DNA from: Promicromonospora sp. MEB111
GTDB lineage: Bacteria; Actinomycetota; Actinomycetes; Actinomycetales; Cellulomonadaceae
Length of the DNA: 64,000 nt
Direction of reading: 5' to 3'
Assembly: GCF_030209445.1 (NCBI RefSeq)
Contig: NZ_JARVSD010000003.1
Location: 1 to 64,000 of the forward strand
Under the pieces are notes generated by a model, which ran no database searches, was not told the origin of the DNA, and worked only from the letters and a program-made list of their open reading frames with translations. Shown piece after piece: positions 54,901 through 62,028 of this stretch. The stretch's first letter is position 1, and each line of letters starts with the position of its first letter. Made by a program: the position numbers and the translations under genes.

Positions 54901-55586
54901 CCGTGACCGACGGCGAGTACGTGCAGTCGGCCGGGAACGTGACCGACGCCCGCTCGATCATCACCGACGCCTACGCCCAGGACTGGGACAACTACACCCT
55001 GGAGCTCGACGCCCGGAAGCTCGGCGGCAGCGAGGCGTTCCTCGTCGGGTTCGCGGCCGGCGGCCGGGACGACTTCTACTGGTGGAACCTCGGCGGGTGG
55101 AACAACACCCGGCAGGCGCTGCAGCGGGCCGACAACAGCTCGGCGAACGAGGTCGCGGCCGTGGAGGGGCACTCCCTGGAGACGGGCCGGGACTACCACG
55201 TGAAGGTGGTGGTCTCCGGGCGGACGATCAGGCTCTACCTCGACGGTGAGCTGCAGATGACGTACACCGAGCCGACCACGGAGTCGCTGTACCAGGTGGT
55301 CACGCGCGACGAGCGCAGCGGCGACCTGGTGCTCAAGGTGGTCAACCCGTACGAGTCGGTCGCGCGGACGTCGGTGTCGGTCGACGGGGCCGAGGTGGCC
55401 TCCCGGGCGTCCGTGACGGAGATGAGCGGGGCGCCGTCGGCCAGGAACACCAAGACCCAGCCCGAACGGGTGATACCCGTCGAGAGCCGCACGCGGCTCG
55501 ACGTGTCCCGCTCCGGCGGCGGCTCGGCGTTCACGTACGACTTCCCGGCCCACTCGATCACGTTCCTGCGTCTTCAGGAGCGTTAG
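51972..55586 (+). CDS. Secreted GH43-GH51 fusion, bifunctional arabinofuranosidase candidate
   Basis: 1204 residues; ATG 51972 with AAAGGAA upstream, signal peptide to about residue 29 (GVAAATT). Residues about 45-370 are a GH43 five-blade domain: GLRDPFLIR (D104) and GGEGPTLF (E304, general acid type); the usual N-terminal catalytic Asp is not obvious in YFFPYFTGE. Residues about 380 to the end are GH51: LYGVFYEDINYAADGGLYAELVRNRSFE, LRFPGGC, LGNEEN (E751, acid/base), LGEYAS (E837, nucleophile). A concanavalin/DUF1080-like segment (about 940-1100) is inserted before the C-terminal beta strands. Releases arabinofuranose from arabinan or arabinoxylan outside the cell. Confidence 0.9.
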   Translation: MKRSTRRRTALVAAALSLGLAVPGVAAATTPAGPAAPALPAPTSATADGEYAAYFFPYFTGESTADGETISFAVSNGPDPLEWTTLNGGEPVLTSDLGTKGLRDPFLIRGGDGTYYLLATDLQIYGGGNFGDAQETGSRSIMVWESTDLVSWGEQREIELAPDNAGNLWAPEAYWDEAAGEFVVYWASALYPADVPPAERDIRDSYQRMLYATTTDFETFSEPQPWIDEPQGDGLGMIDSTVAQEDGVYYRLTKDESYMGMRQESSTDLRRTQGVSDGDGWDLIKERVGFGQPNPWGGTFTGGEGPTLFPSLTDDRWFLLQDQPSYHGGQGYMLFETDDLSSGEWTANLDAILPASPRHGTVLPITAEERERLLAAYPPAETPVQEHTLEVDADAAGTEMSDDLYGVFYEDINYAADGGLYAELVRNRSFEFAATDNASFTGMTGWDVVQRGGSTGTAVVGSERGEWLNASNRAYLTVEADGPGVGVRNASYNEGFALEKREKYDFSVFARAERGQRLTVSLESPDGTTTYASTTVSVNGSDRWKKHTATLTANRTVNDARLVVTGGARGTLRLDMVSLFPRDTWVGPVNGRSVLRADLAEKVAELEPSFLRFPGGCVTNVGTFDTYLESDGADRRRTYQWKETIGPVEERPTNWNFWGYNQTYGLGYLEYFEFAEDLGATPLPVLSVGANGCGSTIPEMTDDARIDRWVQDTVDLIEFANGSVKTRWGNVRASLGHPEPFGLKYIGLGNEENTDTFQANFPRFRDAVEAAHPEVTVISNSGPDDTGARFEELWDFNREQGVAMVDEHYYNDPSWFLSNTERYDSYDREGPHVFLGEYASRGNAWSNALSEAAYMTGIERNSDLVELASYAPMFANEDYVQWSPDMMWFDNDESWGSTSYWTQKMFMTNTGDEVVPSTHDGPEETPADISGGVFLSTWNTRAAYDDVVVTDNASGEVLFSDSFDDASGWDPQSGTWAVTDGEYVQSAGNVTDARSIITDAYAQDWDNYTLELDARKLGGSEAFLVGFAAGGRDDFYWWNLGGWNNTRQALQRADNSSANEVAAVEGHSLETGRDYHVKVVVSGRTIRLYLDGELQMTYTEPTTESLYQVVTRDERSGDLVLKVVNPYESVARTSVSVDGAEVASRASVTEMSGAPSARNTKTQPERVIPVESRTRLDVSRSGGGSAFTYDFPAHSITFLRLQER

Positions 55587-55598
55587 CCGGTTCACGCC

Positions 55599-55634
55599 CA
55601 CGGGACCACCGTCACCCCGTACGGTGGTCCCGTG
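55599..55634. terminator. 14-bp perfect hairpin spanning the next gene's start
   Basis: CACGGGACCACCGT (55599-55612) and ACGGTGGTCCCGTG (55621-55634) pair perfectly around an eight-base loop. The right arm contains most of the -10-like TACGGT (55620-55625) and the GTG start (55632-55634) of the alarmone synthetase. It terminates the GH43-GH51 mRNA and would hide the start codon in any read-through mRNA. Confidence 0.75.
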
Positions 55635-56411
55635 AGCAAGCTGCCCGAGGACGTCCGGGAACGCCCCATGCCTGATCCTGCCGAGCTACGTCAGCTGGTC
55701 GCCGACCTCCGCCGCCTGGTGCTGACCTACAAGTTCGGGATCGACGAGGTCATGACCAAGGTCTCGATCCTGCGGGACGAGTTCCGGCACATGCAGAACT
55801 ACAACCCCGTCGAGCACGTGGGGTCCCGGCTCAAGTCGTTCGAGTCGATCGTCGCCAAGTGCCGCCGCAAGGGCATCCCGCTGACGCCGGACGGCGTGCG
55901 CGACCAGATGTTCGACGTGGCCGGGGTGCGGATCACCTGCAGCTTCGTCAACGACATCTACCTGGTGCGCGACATGCTGCTCCAGCAGGCGGACCTGACG
56001 CTGCTGGAGGAGCGCGACTACATCAAGCACCCGAAGGCGACGGGGTACAAGTCGCTGCACCTCATCGTGCAGATCCCCGTGTACCTGTCCGACCGGGTCG
56101 AGAAGGTCATCGTCGAGATCCAGCTCCGCACCATCGCCATGGACTTCTGGGCGAGCCTGGAGCACAAGATCTACTACAAGTACGACGGCGACGTGCCCCG
56201 GCACCTCACCGACTCGCTCAAGCTCGCCGCCGACGTCGCGTGGTCGCTCGACACCTCGATGGAGCGCATCCACGACGAGGTCAAGGCCATCTCGGGCGAC
56301 GAGGAGCCGGTCGCGAGCCGGCACAACCTGCACACCCCGGAGGAGATGCTGCGCGACTTCTGGCGTGGGGCGGAGGCCGACGGTGGTTTCGGCTTCGACA
56401 GCAAGTCCTGA
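55632..56411 (+). CDS. Small alarmone synthetase, RelQ/YjbM-like (p)ppGpp synthetase
   Basis: 259 residues from GTG 55632, with TACGGT six bases upstream (leaderless). RelA/SpoT synthetase domain without hydrolase or regulatory domains: RLKSFESIVAKCRRKG, VRDQMFDVAGVRITCSFVNDIYLVRDML, KHPKATGYKSLHLIVQIP and EIQLRTIAMDFWASLEHKIYYKY. Transfers pyrophosphate from ATP to GTP or GDP. Longer than Bacillus YjbM by a C-terminal tail. Unrelated to the sugar genes; ends in a perfect repeat-family hairpin. Confidence 0.93.
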   Translation: MSKLPEDVRERPMPDPAELRQLVADLRRLVLTYKFGIDEVMTKVSILRDEFRHMQNYNPVEHVGSRLKSFESIVAKCRRKGIPLTPDGVRDQMFDVAGVRITCSFVNDIYLVRDMLLQQADLTLLEERDYIKHPKATGYKSLHLIVQIPVYLSDRVEKVIVEIQLRTIAMDFWASLEHKIYYKYDGDVPRHLTDSLKLAADVAWSLDTSMERIHDEVKAISGDEEPVASRHNLHTPEEMLRDFWRGAEADGGFGFDSKS

Positions 56412-56433
56412 TCCGCACCTTTCGCGCTCCCAC

Positions 56434-56481
56434 CGTGTCAGACGTACAGGTCACTCCTGTGACCTGTACGTCTGACACGTC
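56434..56481. repeat. TGTCAGAC-family hairpin, copy 3 (21-bp perfect stem)
   Basis: Arms 56435-56455 and 56460-56480 are perfectly complementary (starting CGTGTCAGACGTACAGG) with a four-base loop. It separates the convergent alarmone synthetase and GH51 genes. Confidence 0.82.
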
Positions 56482-56498
56482 GTCACGTCGTCCCGTTC

Positions 56499-58055
56499 TC
56501 AGGACGAGGCGAGGGTGCCCGACAGTGCCGTCCACGACTCCGGCGCCAGGGTGATCGTGGTGCTGCCGGCGGTGTCGGCGTCGGGCCCGGCGGTACCTCC
56601 CGCGGTCACGCGGCCGGCGACGTCGAACGCGCCCCAGTGCTTCTCGGCCACCTTCGCCGCATGCTCCGGGCCCACGACGGCGGGCTCGTGGTCGGCGGTC
56701 ATCGACCAGCCCTCGGTGATCCCGAGCGCCGCGCCCGGGTGCGCCAGCTCGACCTCGACCGGCTCGGGGGAGCGGTTGGTCAGGAACAGCGCCACCGCGC
56801 CGTCCGCCAGCGTGGCCGCCGCCGTCACCGACGGCACCTCACCGTGGGCCTTGGTGGTGATGGTCGGTGTGGTCACCCGCAGGTCGAGCGCCTCGCCCTG
56901 CGCGAGCCGCGCCGTCGTCGCGAACGGGTGGAACGTGGGCTGCCGCCACGCCTCGCCGGCCGGCTCGGTCATGATCGGCGCGATCACGTTGACGAGCTGG
57001 GCCAGGCACGCCACGGGCACCCGGTCGGCGTGGTTCAGCAGCGTGACCAGCAGGTCGCCCACCACCACGGCGTCCAGCCCCGAATAGACGTCCTCGATGA
57101 TGCGGGGCGCGTCCCGCTGGATCGGCAGGTTCTCCTCGCCCGGGAAGCGGGTCGTCAGGTACCAGACGTTCCACTCGTCGAAGCTCACGGTGATCTTCTT
57201 GTCCGAGCGCCGCTGCGCGCCCACGGCGTCGGCAGAGGCCACGACCCGCTCGATGAACCGGTCCATCGCGGTGCCCGAGCCGAGGAACGACGCGCGGTCG
57301 CCGTCGACCTCCTCGTAGTAGGCGTGCATCGAGATGTGGTCCACCAGGTCGTACGTGTACTCCAGGACGGTGCGCTCCCACTCGCCGAACGTGGGCATCT
57401 GCATCGAGGACGAGCCGCACGCGACCAGCTCGATCGACGGGTCCACGAGCTTCATCGCGGCGCCGGCGTTGCGGGCCAGCTTGCCGTACTCGTGCGCGTC
57501 CTTGTGCCCGATCTGCCACGGGCCGTCCATCTCGTTGCCCAGGCACCAGAGCTTGACCCCGTAGGGCTTCTCGCGGCCGTTGGCGATGCGCAGGTCGGCC
57601 CAGCGGGTACCCGCCTCGCCGTTGCAGTACTCGAGCAGGGCCACGGCCTCCTCGACGCCGCGCGTGCCGAGGTTGACCGCCATCATCGGCTGGATGCCCT
57701 CGCGCTCGGCCCACTGCAGGAACTCGTCGGTGCCCACGAGGTTGGGCTCCACGGTGCGCCAGGCGAGGTCGAGGAACGGCTTGCGCTGCTCCACCGGCCC
57801 GACGGCGTCCTCCCAGCGGTAGTTCGACACGAAGTTGCCGCCCGGGTACCGGACGGTCGTGACGCCCAGCTCGCGGGTCAGGTCGGCGACGTCGCGGCGG
57901 AAGCCGTGCTCGTCCGACGTCGGATGGCCGGGCTCGTGGATACCCGTGTACACGGCGCGGCCCAGGTGCTCCACGAAGGAGCCGAACAGGCGGCGGTCGA
58001 CGGTACCCACGGTGAAGTCGGGGTGCAGCAGGACGCGGGTGCGGGAGGTCGTCAT
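56499..58055 (-). CDS. abfA: Cytoplasmic GH51 alpha-L-arabinofuranosidase
   Basis: 518 residues; ATG 58055 with GAGGAA upstream, no signal peptide. GH51 landmarks: FGSFVEHLGRAVYTGI, VRYPGGNFVSNYRWEDAVGP, CLGNEMDGPWQIG (E175, acid/base) and SFDEWNVWY (E294, nucleophile). These positions equal those of Geobacillus AbfA. Hydrolyses imported arabino-oligosaccharides to L-arabinose for AraA. Its promoter region carries CTACAACGTTG (58082-58092) and it diverges from a LacI gene. Confidence 0.95.
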   Translation of the reverse strand: MTTSRTRVLLHPDFTVGTVDRRLFGSFVEHLGRAVYTGIHEPGHPTSDEHGFRRDVADLTRELGVTTVRYPGGNFVSNYRWEDAVGPVEQRKPFLDLAWRTVEPNLVGTDEFLQWAEREGIQPMMAVNLGTRGVEEAVALLEYCNGEAGTRWADLRIANGREKPYGVKLWCLGNEMDGPWQIGHKDAHEYGKLARNAGAAMKLVDPSIELVACGSSSMQMPTFGEWERTVLEYTYDLVDHISMHAYYEEVDGDRASFLGSGTAMDRFIERVVASADAVGAQRRSDKKITVSFDEWNVWYLTTRFPGEENLPIQRDAPRIIEDVYSGLDAVVVGDLLVTLLNHADRVPVACLAQLVNVIAPIMTEPAGEAWRQPTFHPFATTARLAQGEALDLRVTTPTITTKAHGEVPSVTAAATLADGAVALFLTNRSPEPVEVELAHPGAALGITEGWSMTADHEPAVVGPEHAAKVAEKHWGAFDVAGRVTAGGTAGPDADTAGSTTITLAPESWTALSGTLASS

Positions 58056-58081
58056 TGTTCCTCGCTGATCGGTCGGCGGTT

Positions 58082-58092
58082 CTACAACGTTG
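58082..58092. promoter_or_regulatory. Second LacI-type motif, copy 1 (CTACAACGTTG)
   Basis: Palindromic core CAACGTTG at 58085-58092, between abfA and the divergent lacI gene. Same 11-mer at 59658-59668. Confidence 0.65.
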
Positions 58093-58171
58093 CACACTAG
58101 CCGATGGACGACGCGGCAGCGATGCCCGTCCTCTACCCTGTGGAAAAACCTGACGAGCGGAGGCAGGCAGC

Positions 58172-59248
58172 GTGGCCGTGACGATGCACGACGTGGCGCA
58201 GCGCGCGGGCGTCTCCATCAAGACCGTGTCGAACGTGGTGAACGGCTACCCGTACATCCGCGCCGCCACCAAGGAACGCGTCGAGGCCGCGATCGAGGAG
58301 CTGGGCTATCGCGTCAACATGTCCGCGCGGAACCTGCGTACGCGGCGCACCGGGCTGATCACGCTCGCGGTCCCGGAGCTGTCGCTCCCGTACTTCGCGG
58401 AGCTGGCCGACGCCGTCATCTCCGCCGCCGACGCCGCGGGCTGGACCGTGCTCATCGAGCAGACGAGCGCCAGCCGCGAGCGGGAGACCGAGGTGCTCTC
58501 GGGGCGCCGCCGGCACCTCACCGACGGGCTGATCTTCTCGCCGCTGGCGCTCGGGCCGGACGACATCGAGCTGTTCTCGGTGGACTTCCCCCTGGTGATC
58601 CTCGGCGAGCGGGTGTTCGGGGCGCCCGCCGACCACGTGACGATGAACAACGTGGCCGCGGCCAAGGCGGCGACGCTCCACCTGGCGTCGCTCGGGCGGC
58701 GTCGGATCGCCGTGATCGGGGCGCACGAGGGGGAGCAGGTCGGCTCCGCGGCGCTGCGGACGGAGGGCTACCGTGCGGGGCTCGCGGAGGCCGGGCTCCC
58801 GTTCGACCCGGAGCTGGTCGGCGAGGCGGGCCTGTGGCACCGCTCGACCGGCGCCGAGACGATGAGCCGGATGCTCGACGACGGGGTGGAGATCGACGCC
58901 GTCTTCGCCCTCAACGACGCGCTCGCGCTCGGCGCGCTGCACGCCCTGCACGCACACCGGATCGACGTGCCGGGGCAGGTGGCGCTCATCGGGTTCGACG
59001 ACGTCGACGACGCGCGCTACTCGGTCCCCGCGCTCTCCTCCGTGGACCCGGGCCGGGACCAGATCGCGCACACCGCGGTGGAGCTGCTGCTGGAGCGCAT
59101 CGGCGCGTCCGGTGACCCCGCGCCGTTCCGCAAGGTGGTGCCGGACTCCCGGATCGTGGGCCGGGAGTCCACGGGCGAGAACGGCGACGTGGTGGGCGTC
59201 CAGCCGGGCGGCACCGAGCAGGTGGCTGTCGACATGACCTGGGCCTGA
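58172..59248 (+). CDS. LacI-family regulator of abfA and the second CUT1 importer
   Basis: 358 residues; GTG with GGAGG eight bases upstream. HTH VTMHDVAQRAGVSIKTVSNVVNGYPYI (about 3-29) and hinge SARNLRTRRTG, then a ligand domain with ALNDALALGALHALHAHRID and LIGFDDVDDARYSVPALSSVDPG. The C-terminus extends about 20 residues beyond the usual end. Its flanks hold the only two exact CTACAACGTTG motifs noted, upstream of abfA and the CUT1 operon, so it is their probable repressor. Confidence 0.9.
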   Translation: MAVTMHDVAQRAGVSIKTVSNVVNGYPYIRAATKERVEAAIEELGYRVNMSARNLRTRRTGLITLAVPELSLPYFAELADAVISAADAAGWTVLIEQTSASRERETEVLSGRRRHLTDGLIFSPLALGPDDIELFSVDFPLVILGERVFGAPADHVTMNNVAAAKAATLHLASLGRRRIAVIGAHEGEQVGSAALRTEGYRAGLAEAGLPFDPELVGEAGLWHRSTGAETMSRMLDDGVEIDAVFALNDALALGALHALHAHRIDVPGQVALIGFDDVDDARYSVPALSSVDPGRDQIAHTAVELLLERIGASGDPAPFRKVVPDSRIVGRESTGENGDVVGVQPGGTEQVAVDMTWA

Positions 59249-59249
59249 G

Positions 59250-59609
59250 ATGGACAGGGACACCGCGCCTCGAACCTGGTTCCGGTGGGGAGTCGCCGCC
59301 GTGGTCGCGGCCGTCGTCGTCTGGGGGCACGGATTCCTCGAGGGTTCCGGGGGTAACGACGTCGAAGAGATGTGCCAGCAGGTCCATGGGCAGCCGTTCG
59401 ACGACGAGTACCGGCACCGCGAGTGGAGCGGCCCGCAACCGCTGTACCCGCTCCACAACATGTGCAACGAGCACTATGACCTGGTTCCAGGCTGGGTCAA
59501 CCCGACGGTCGCCGTCCTGACTCTCTCCGGCGGCGGCATGGTGCTCTTCGCCGCGGCGCTGTGGACGTCAGGGGTCGTGGGCCGGCGGATCTGGGCTGCT
59601 CGCCCCTGA
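59250..59609 (+). CDS. Small two-pass membrane protein, unknown
   Basis: 119 residues; ATG one base after the lacI stop, so co-transcribed. Two membrane segments (about 11-31 and 84-108) flank an external loop with two Cys (EEMCQQVHGQPF and LHNMCNEHYDLVPGW) and many His/Tyr/Trp. Not recognised. The Cys pair could form a disulfide. Confidence 0.65.
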   Translation: MDRDTAPRTWFRWGVAAVVAAVVVWGHGFLEGSGGNDVEEMCQQVHGQPFDDEYRHREWSGPQPLYPLHNMCNEHYDLVPGWVNPTVAVLTLSGGGMVLFAAALWTSGVVGRRIWAARP

Positions 59610-59657
59610 CCCCTTGCCACGGCGGCATGGTTGCCGGTAGAACGGTGCCCGGCGTTC

Positions 59658-59668
59658 CTACAACGTTG
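59658..59668. promoter_or_regulatory. Second LacI-type motif, copy 2 (CTACAACGTTG)
   Basis: Core CAACGTTG at 59661-59668, 76 bases before the CUT1 binding-protein ATG; identical to the abfA-side motif. Confidence 0.65.
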
Positions 59669-59743
59669 AAAAGTGACCCCGGTGACGACGCCGGGAGCGA
59701 CGTGGTCCCTCGACCGCGGAGCACCGAATCAAGGAGGACTCGG

Positions 59744-61096
59744 ATGCGTACTTCAGCCCGACGCCGAGGCGTGGCCGCCGCAGCCGCCGTGGCCGTATCC
59801 GCCATCGGCCTCACGGCCTGCTCCGGCGGCGGCGGGAGCGCCGAGGAGGCGACCTGCACCAACGAGATCAAGCAGCCCGACGCCGCCCAGGTGACGGTGT
59901 GGGCGTGGTACCCGTCGTTCGAGTCGGTCGTGGACAACTTCAACGAGACCCACACCAACCTGCAGGTCTGCTGGACCAACGCGGGCCAGGGCGCGGACGA
60001 GTACAACAAGTTCCAGACCGCCATCGAGGCCGGCACCGGCGCGCCCGACGTGATCATGCTCGAGGCCGAGGTGCTGCCCACCTTCACGATCCTCGAGTCG
60101 CTCGTGGACCTGTCCGAGTACGGCGCCGCCGAGCTGGAGGGCGACTACACGCCCGGCTCCTGGTCCGACGTCTCCAACGGCGACGCGGTCTACGCGATCC
60201 CAGTCGACGGCGGCCCCATGGGCATGCTCTACCGCGCCGACATCTTCGAGGAGTACGGCGTCGAGGTGCCGACCACCTGGGACGAGTTCGCGACCGCCGC
60301 CCAGGACCTGCGCGACGCGGGCTTCGAGGGGCACATCACCGACTTCCCGACCAACGGCAACGCGCTCAACTACGCGCTGTTCGCCCAGAACGGCTGGGAG
60401 CCGTTCCAGTACGACGCCGCGAAGCCGACCGAGGTGGGCATCACCGTCGACAGCCCGGAGGCCGAGGAGGTCCTGAGCTACTGGAAGGGCCTGATCGACG
60501 ACGACCTGGTGGCCACCGAGGACGCCTTCACCACCGACTACAACGCGGCGCTCGTGGACGGCACCTACGCCGTCTACCTGGCCGCCGCCTGGGGCCCCGG
60601 CTACCTGCAGGGCCTCTCGGAGGCGGACGCCGACGCCGAGTGGCGCGCGGCCCCGCTGCCGCAGTGGGACCCGGAGAACCCGGTCCAGGTGAACTGGGGC
60701 GGCTCCACGTTCGCCGTGACCACGCAGTCCGAGCAGCCGGAGGCGGCCGCGACCGTGGCCAAGGAGCTGTTCGACACCGACGAGGCCTGGAGGCTCGGCG
60801 TCGAGGAGGCGGCCCTGTGGCCGCAGTGGAAGCCGATGCTCGAGTCGGACTGGTTCACGGGTCTCGAGGCGCCGTTCTTCGGCGGGCAGAAGATCAACGA
60901 GGAGGTGTTCCTGGACGCGGCCAACGGGTACGAGGGCTTCTCGTTCAGCCCGTTCCAGGTCTACGCCTACGACCAGCAGACCCAGGCCCTGTACGACATG
61001 GTGCAGAACGGCACGGACGCCGCGACCGCGCTGGGCACCGTCCAGGACGGGCTGGTGCAGTACGCCACCGAGCAGGGCTTCACGGTCTCCGAATGA
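59744..61096 (+). CDS. ABC sugar-binding lipoprotein (CUT1), second system
   Basis: 450 residues; AAGGAGGA ribosome site. Lipobox GLTAC (Cys 26). Solute-binding family 1: VTVWAWYPSFESVVDNFNETHTNLQVCW, APDVIMLEAEVLPTF, YAIPVDGGPMGMLYRADIFEEYGVEVPTTWDEF. First gene of binding protein-permease-permease, with ATGA coupling to the next. Probably for arabino-oligosaccharides, given abfA next door. Confidence 0.93.
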   Translation: MRTSARRRGVAAAAAVAVSAIGLTACSGGGGSAEEATCTNEIKQPDAAQVTVWAWYPSFESVVDNFNETHTNLQVCWTNAGQGADEYNKFQTAIEAGTGAPDVIMLEAEVLPTFTILESLVDLSEYGAAELEGDYTPGSWSDVSNGDAVYAIPVDGGPMGMLYRADIFEEYGVEVPTTWDEFATAAQDLRDAGFEGHITDFPTNGNALNYALFAQNGWEPFQYDAAKPTEVGITVDSPEAEEVLSYWKGLIDDDLVATEDAFTTDYNAALVDGTYAVYLAAAWGPGYLQGLSEADADAEWRAAPLPQWDPENPVQVNWGGSTFAVTTQSEQPEAAATVAKELFDTDEAWRLGVEEAALWPQWKPMLESDWFTGLEAPFFGGQKINEEVFLDAANGYEGFSFSPFQVYAYDQQTQALYDMVQNGTDAATALGTVQDGLVQYATEQGFTVSE

Positions 61097-62028
61097 GTGC
61101 GAGCAAGAGCGCCGTCGCGCCGTCCGCGACCCGCCCCACCAGCAAGATCGCCAGCCGGCGGCAGCGCTGGGGATACGTCTACGTGGCGCCGTTCGCCGCG
61201 GTGTTCGCCGTGTTCCTCGTGCTGCCGCTGGGCTACGCGCTGTGGATGAGCCTGCACAACAAGGGCATCGCCACGGCCGGACGCAGCGTGTTCGCGGGCG
61301 CCGACAACTACGTCAAGGCGTTCACGGACCCGGTGTTCCTGGAGGGGCTGTGGCGGGTGCTCCGGTTCGTGCTGGTCATGGTGCCGGTGCAGATCGTGGT
61401 CGCGCTCGTGGCGGCGCTCCTGCTCGACACGCTCGCCACGCGGCTCAGCCGGGCCACGCGCCTGCTGATCTTCGTGCCGTACGCGATCCCCGCGGTGATC
61501 GGCGCGCTCATGTGGGGCTTCCTGTACAGCCCCCGGTTCGGCCCGGCACAGGACGTGTTCGGCCTGGTGGGCCTGGCGGCGCCGAACTTCCTCAGCTCCG
61601 CCAACATCTTCGGGTCGCTGGTCAACATCGTGACCTGGCAGTGGGTGGGCTACTACATGATCATCATCTACGCGGCCCTGCGCTCGATCGACCCGTCCGT
61701 CTACGAGGCCGCGGTGCTCGACGGCGCGGACGGCCGGCAGATCGCGCTGCGCATCAAGGTGCCGATGATCTCGTCGTCGATGGTGATGATCGTGGTCTTC
61801 GCGCTCATCGGCACCCTGCAGTTCTTCACGGAGCCGCAGGTGCTGCGGTCCTCCGCGCAGGGCGCCATCCCGTCCGACTACACCCCGAACATGTACGCGT
61901 TCGCCACGGCGTTCAACTACAGCCAGTTCAACTACGCCTCGACGCTGGCGTTCGCGCTCGGCTTCCTCGTGTTCGTGGGCTCGTACGTGTTCCTGTTCCT
62001 CACGCGCAAGCAGAGCGGGCTCAAGTGA
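61093..62028 (+). CDS. ABC sugar permease, MalF-like (CUT1), second system
   Basis: 311 residues; ATGA overlap. Six membrane segments with an Arg-rich N-terminus. EAA loop EAAVLDGADGRQIALRIKVPMI. Characteristic VPYAIPAVIGALMWGFLYSPRFG segment. Works with the next permease. Confidence 0.93.
   Translation: MSASKSAVAPSATRPTSKIASRRQRWGYVYVAPFAAVFAVFLVLPLGYALWMSLHNKGIATAGRSVFAGADNYVKAFTDPVFLEGLWRVLRFVLVMVPVQIVVALVAALLLDTLATRLSRATRLLIFVPYAIPAVIGALMWGFLYSPRFGPAQDVFGLVGLAAPNFLSSANIFGSLVNIVTWQWVGYYMIIIYAALRSIDPSVYEAAVLDGADGRQIALRIKVPMISSSMVMIVVFALIGTLQFFTEPQVLRSSAQGAIPSDYTPNMYAFATAFNYSQFNYASTLAFALGFLVFVGSYVFLFLTRKQSGLK

Noticed and set aside
51864-55601. Uninterrupted minus-strand frame opposite the GH43-GH51 gene
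   Set aside because: Composition (Val/Gly/Arg/His-rich, no recognisable motif) is that of an antisense shadow of a high-GC gene.
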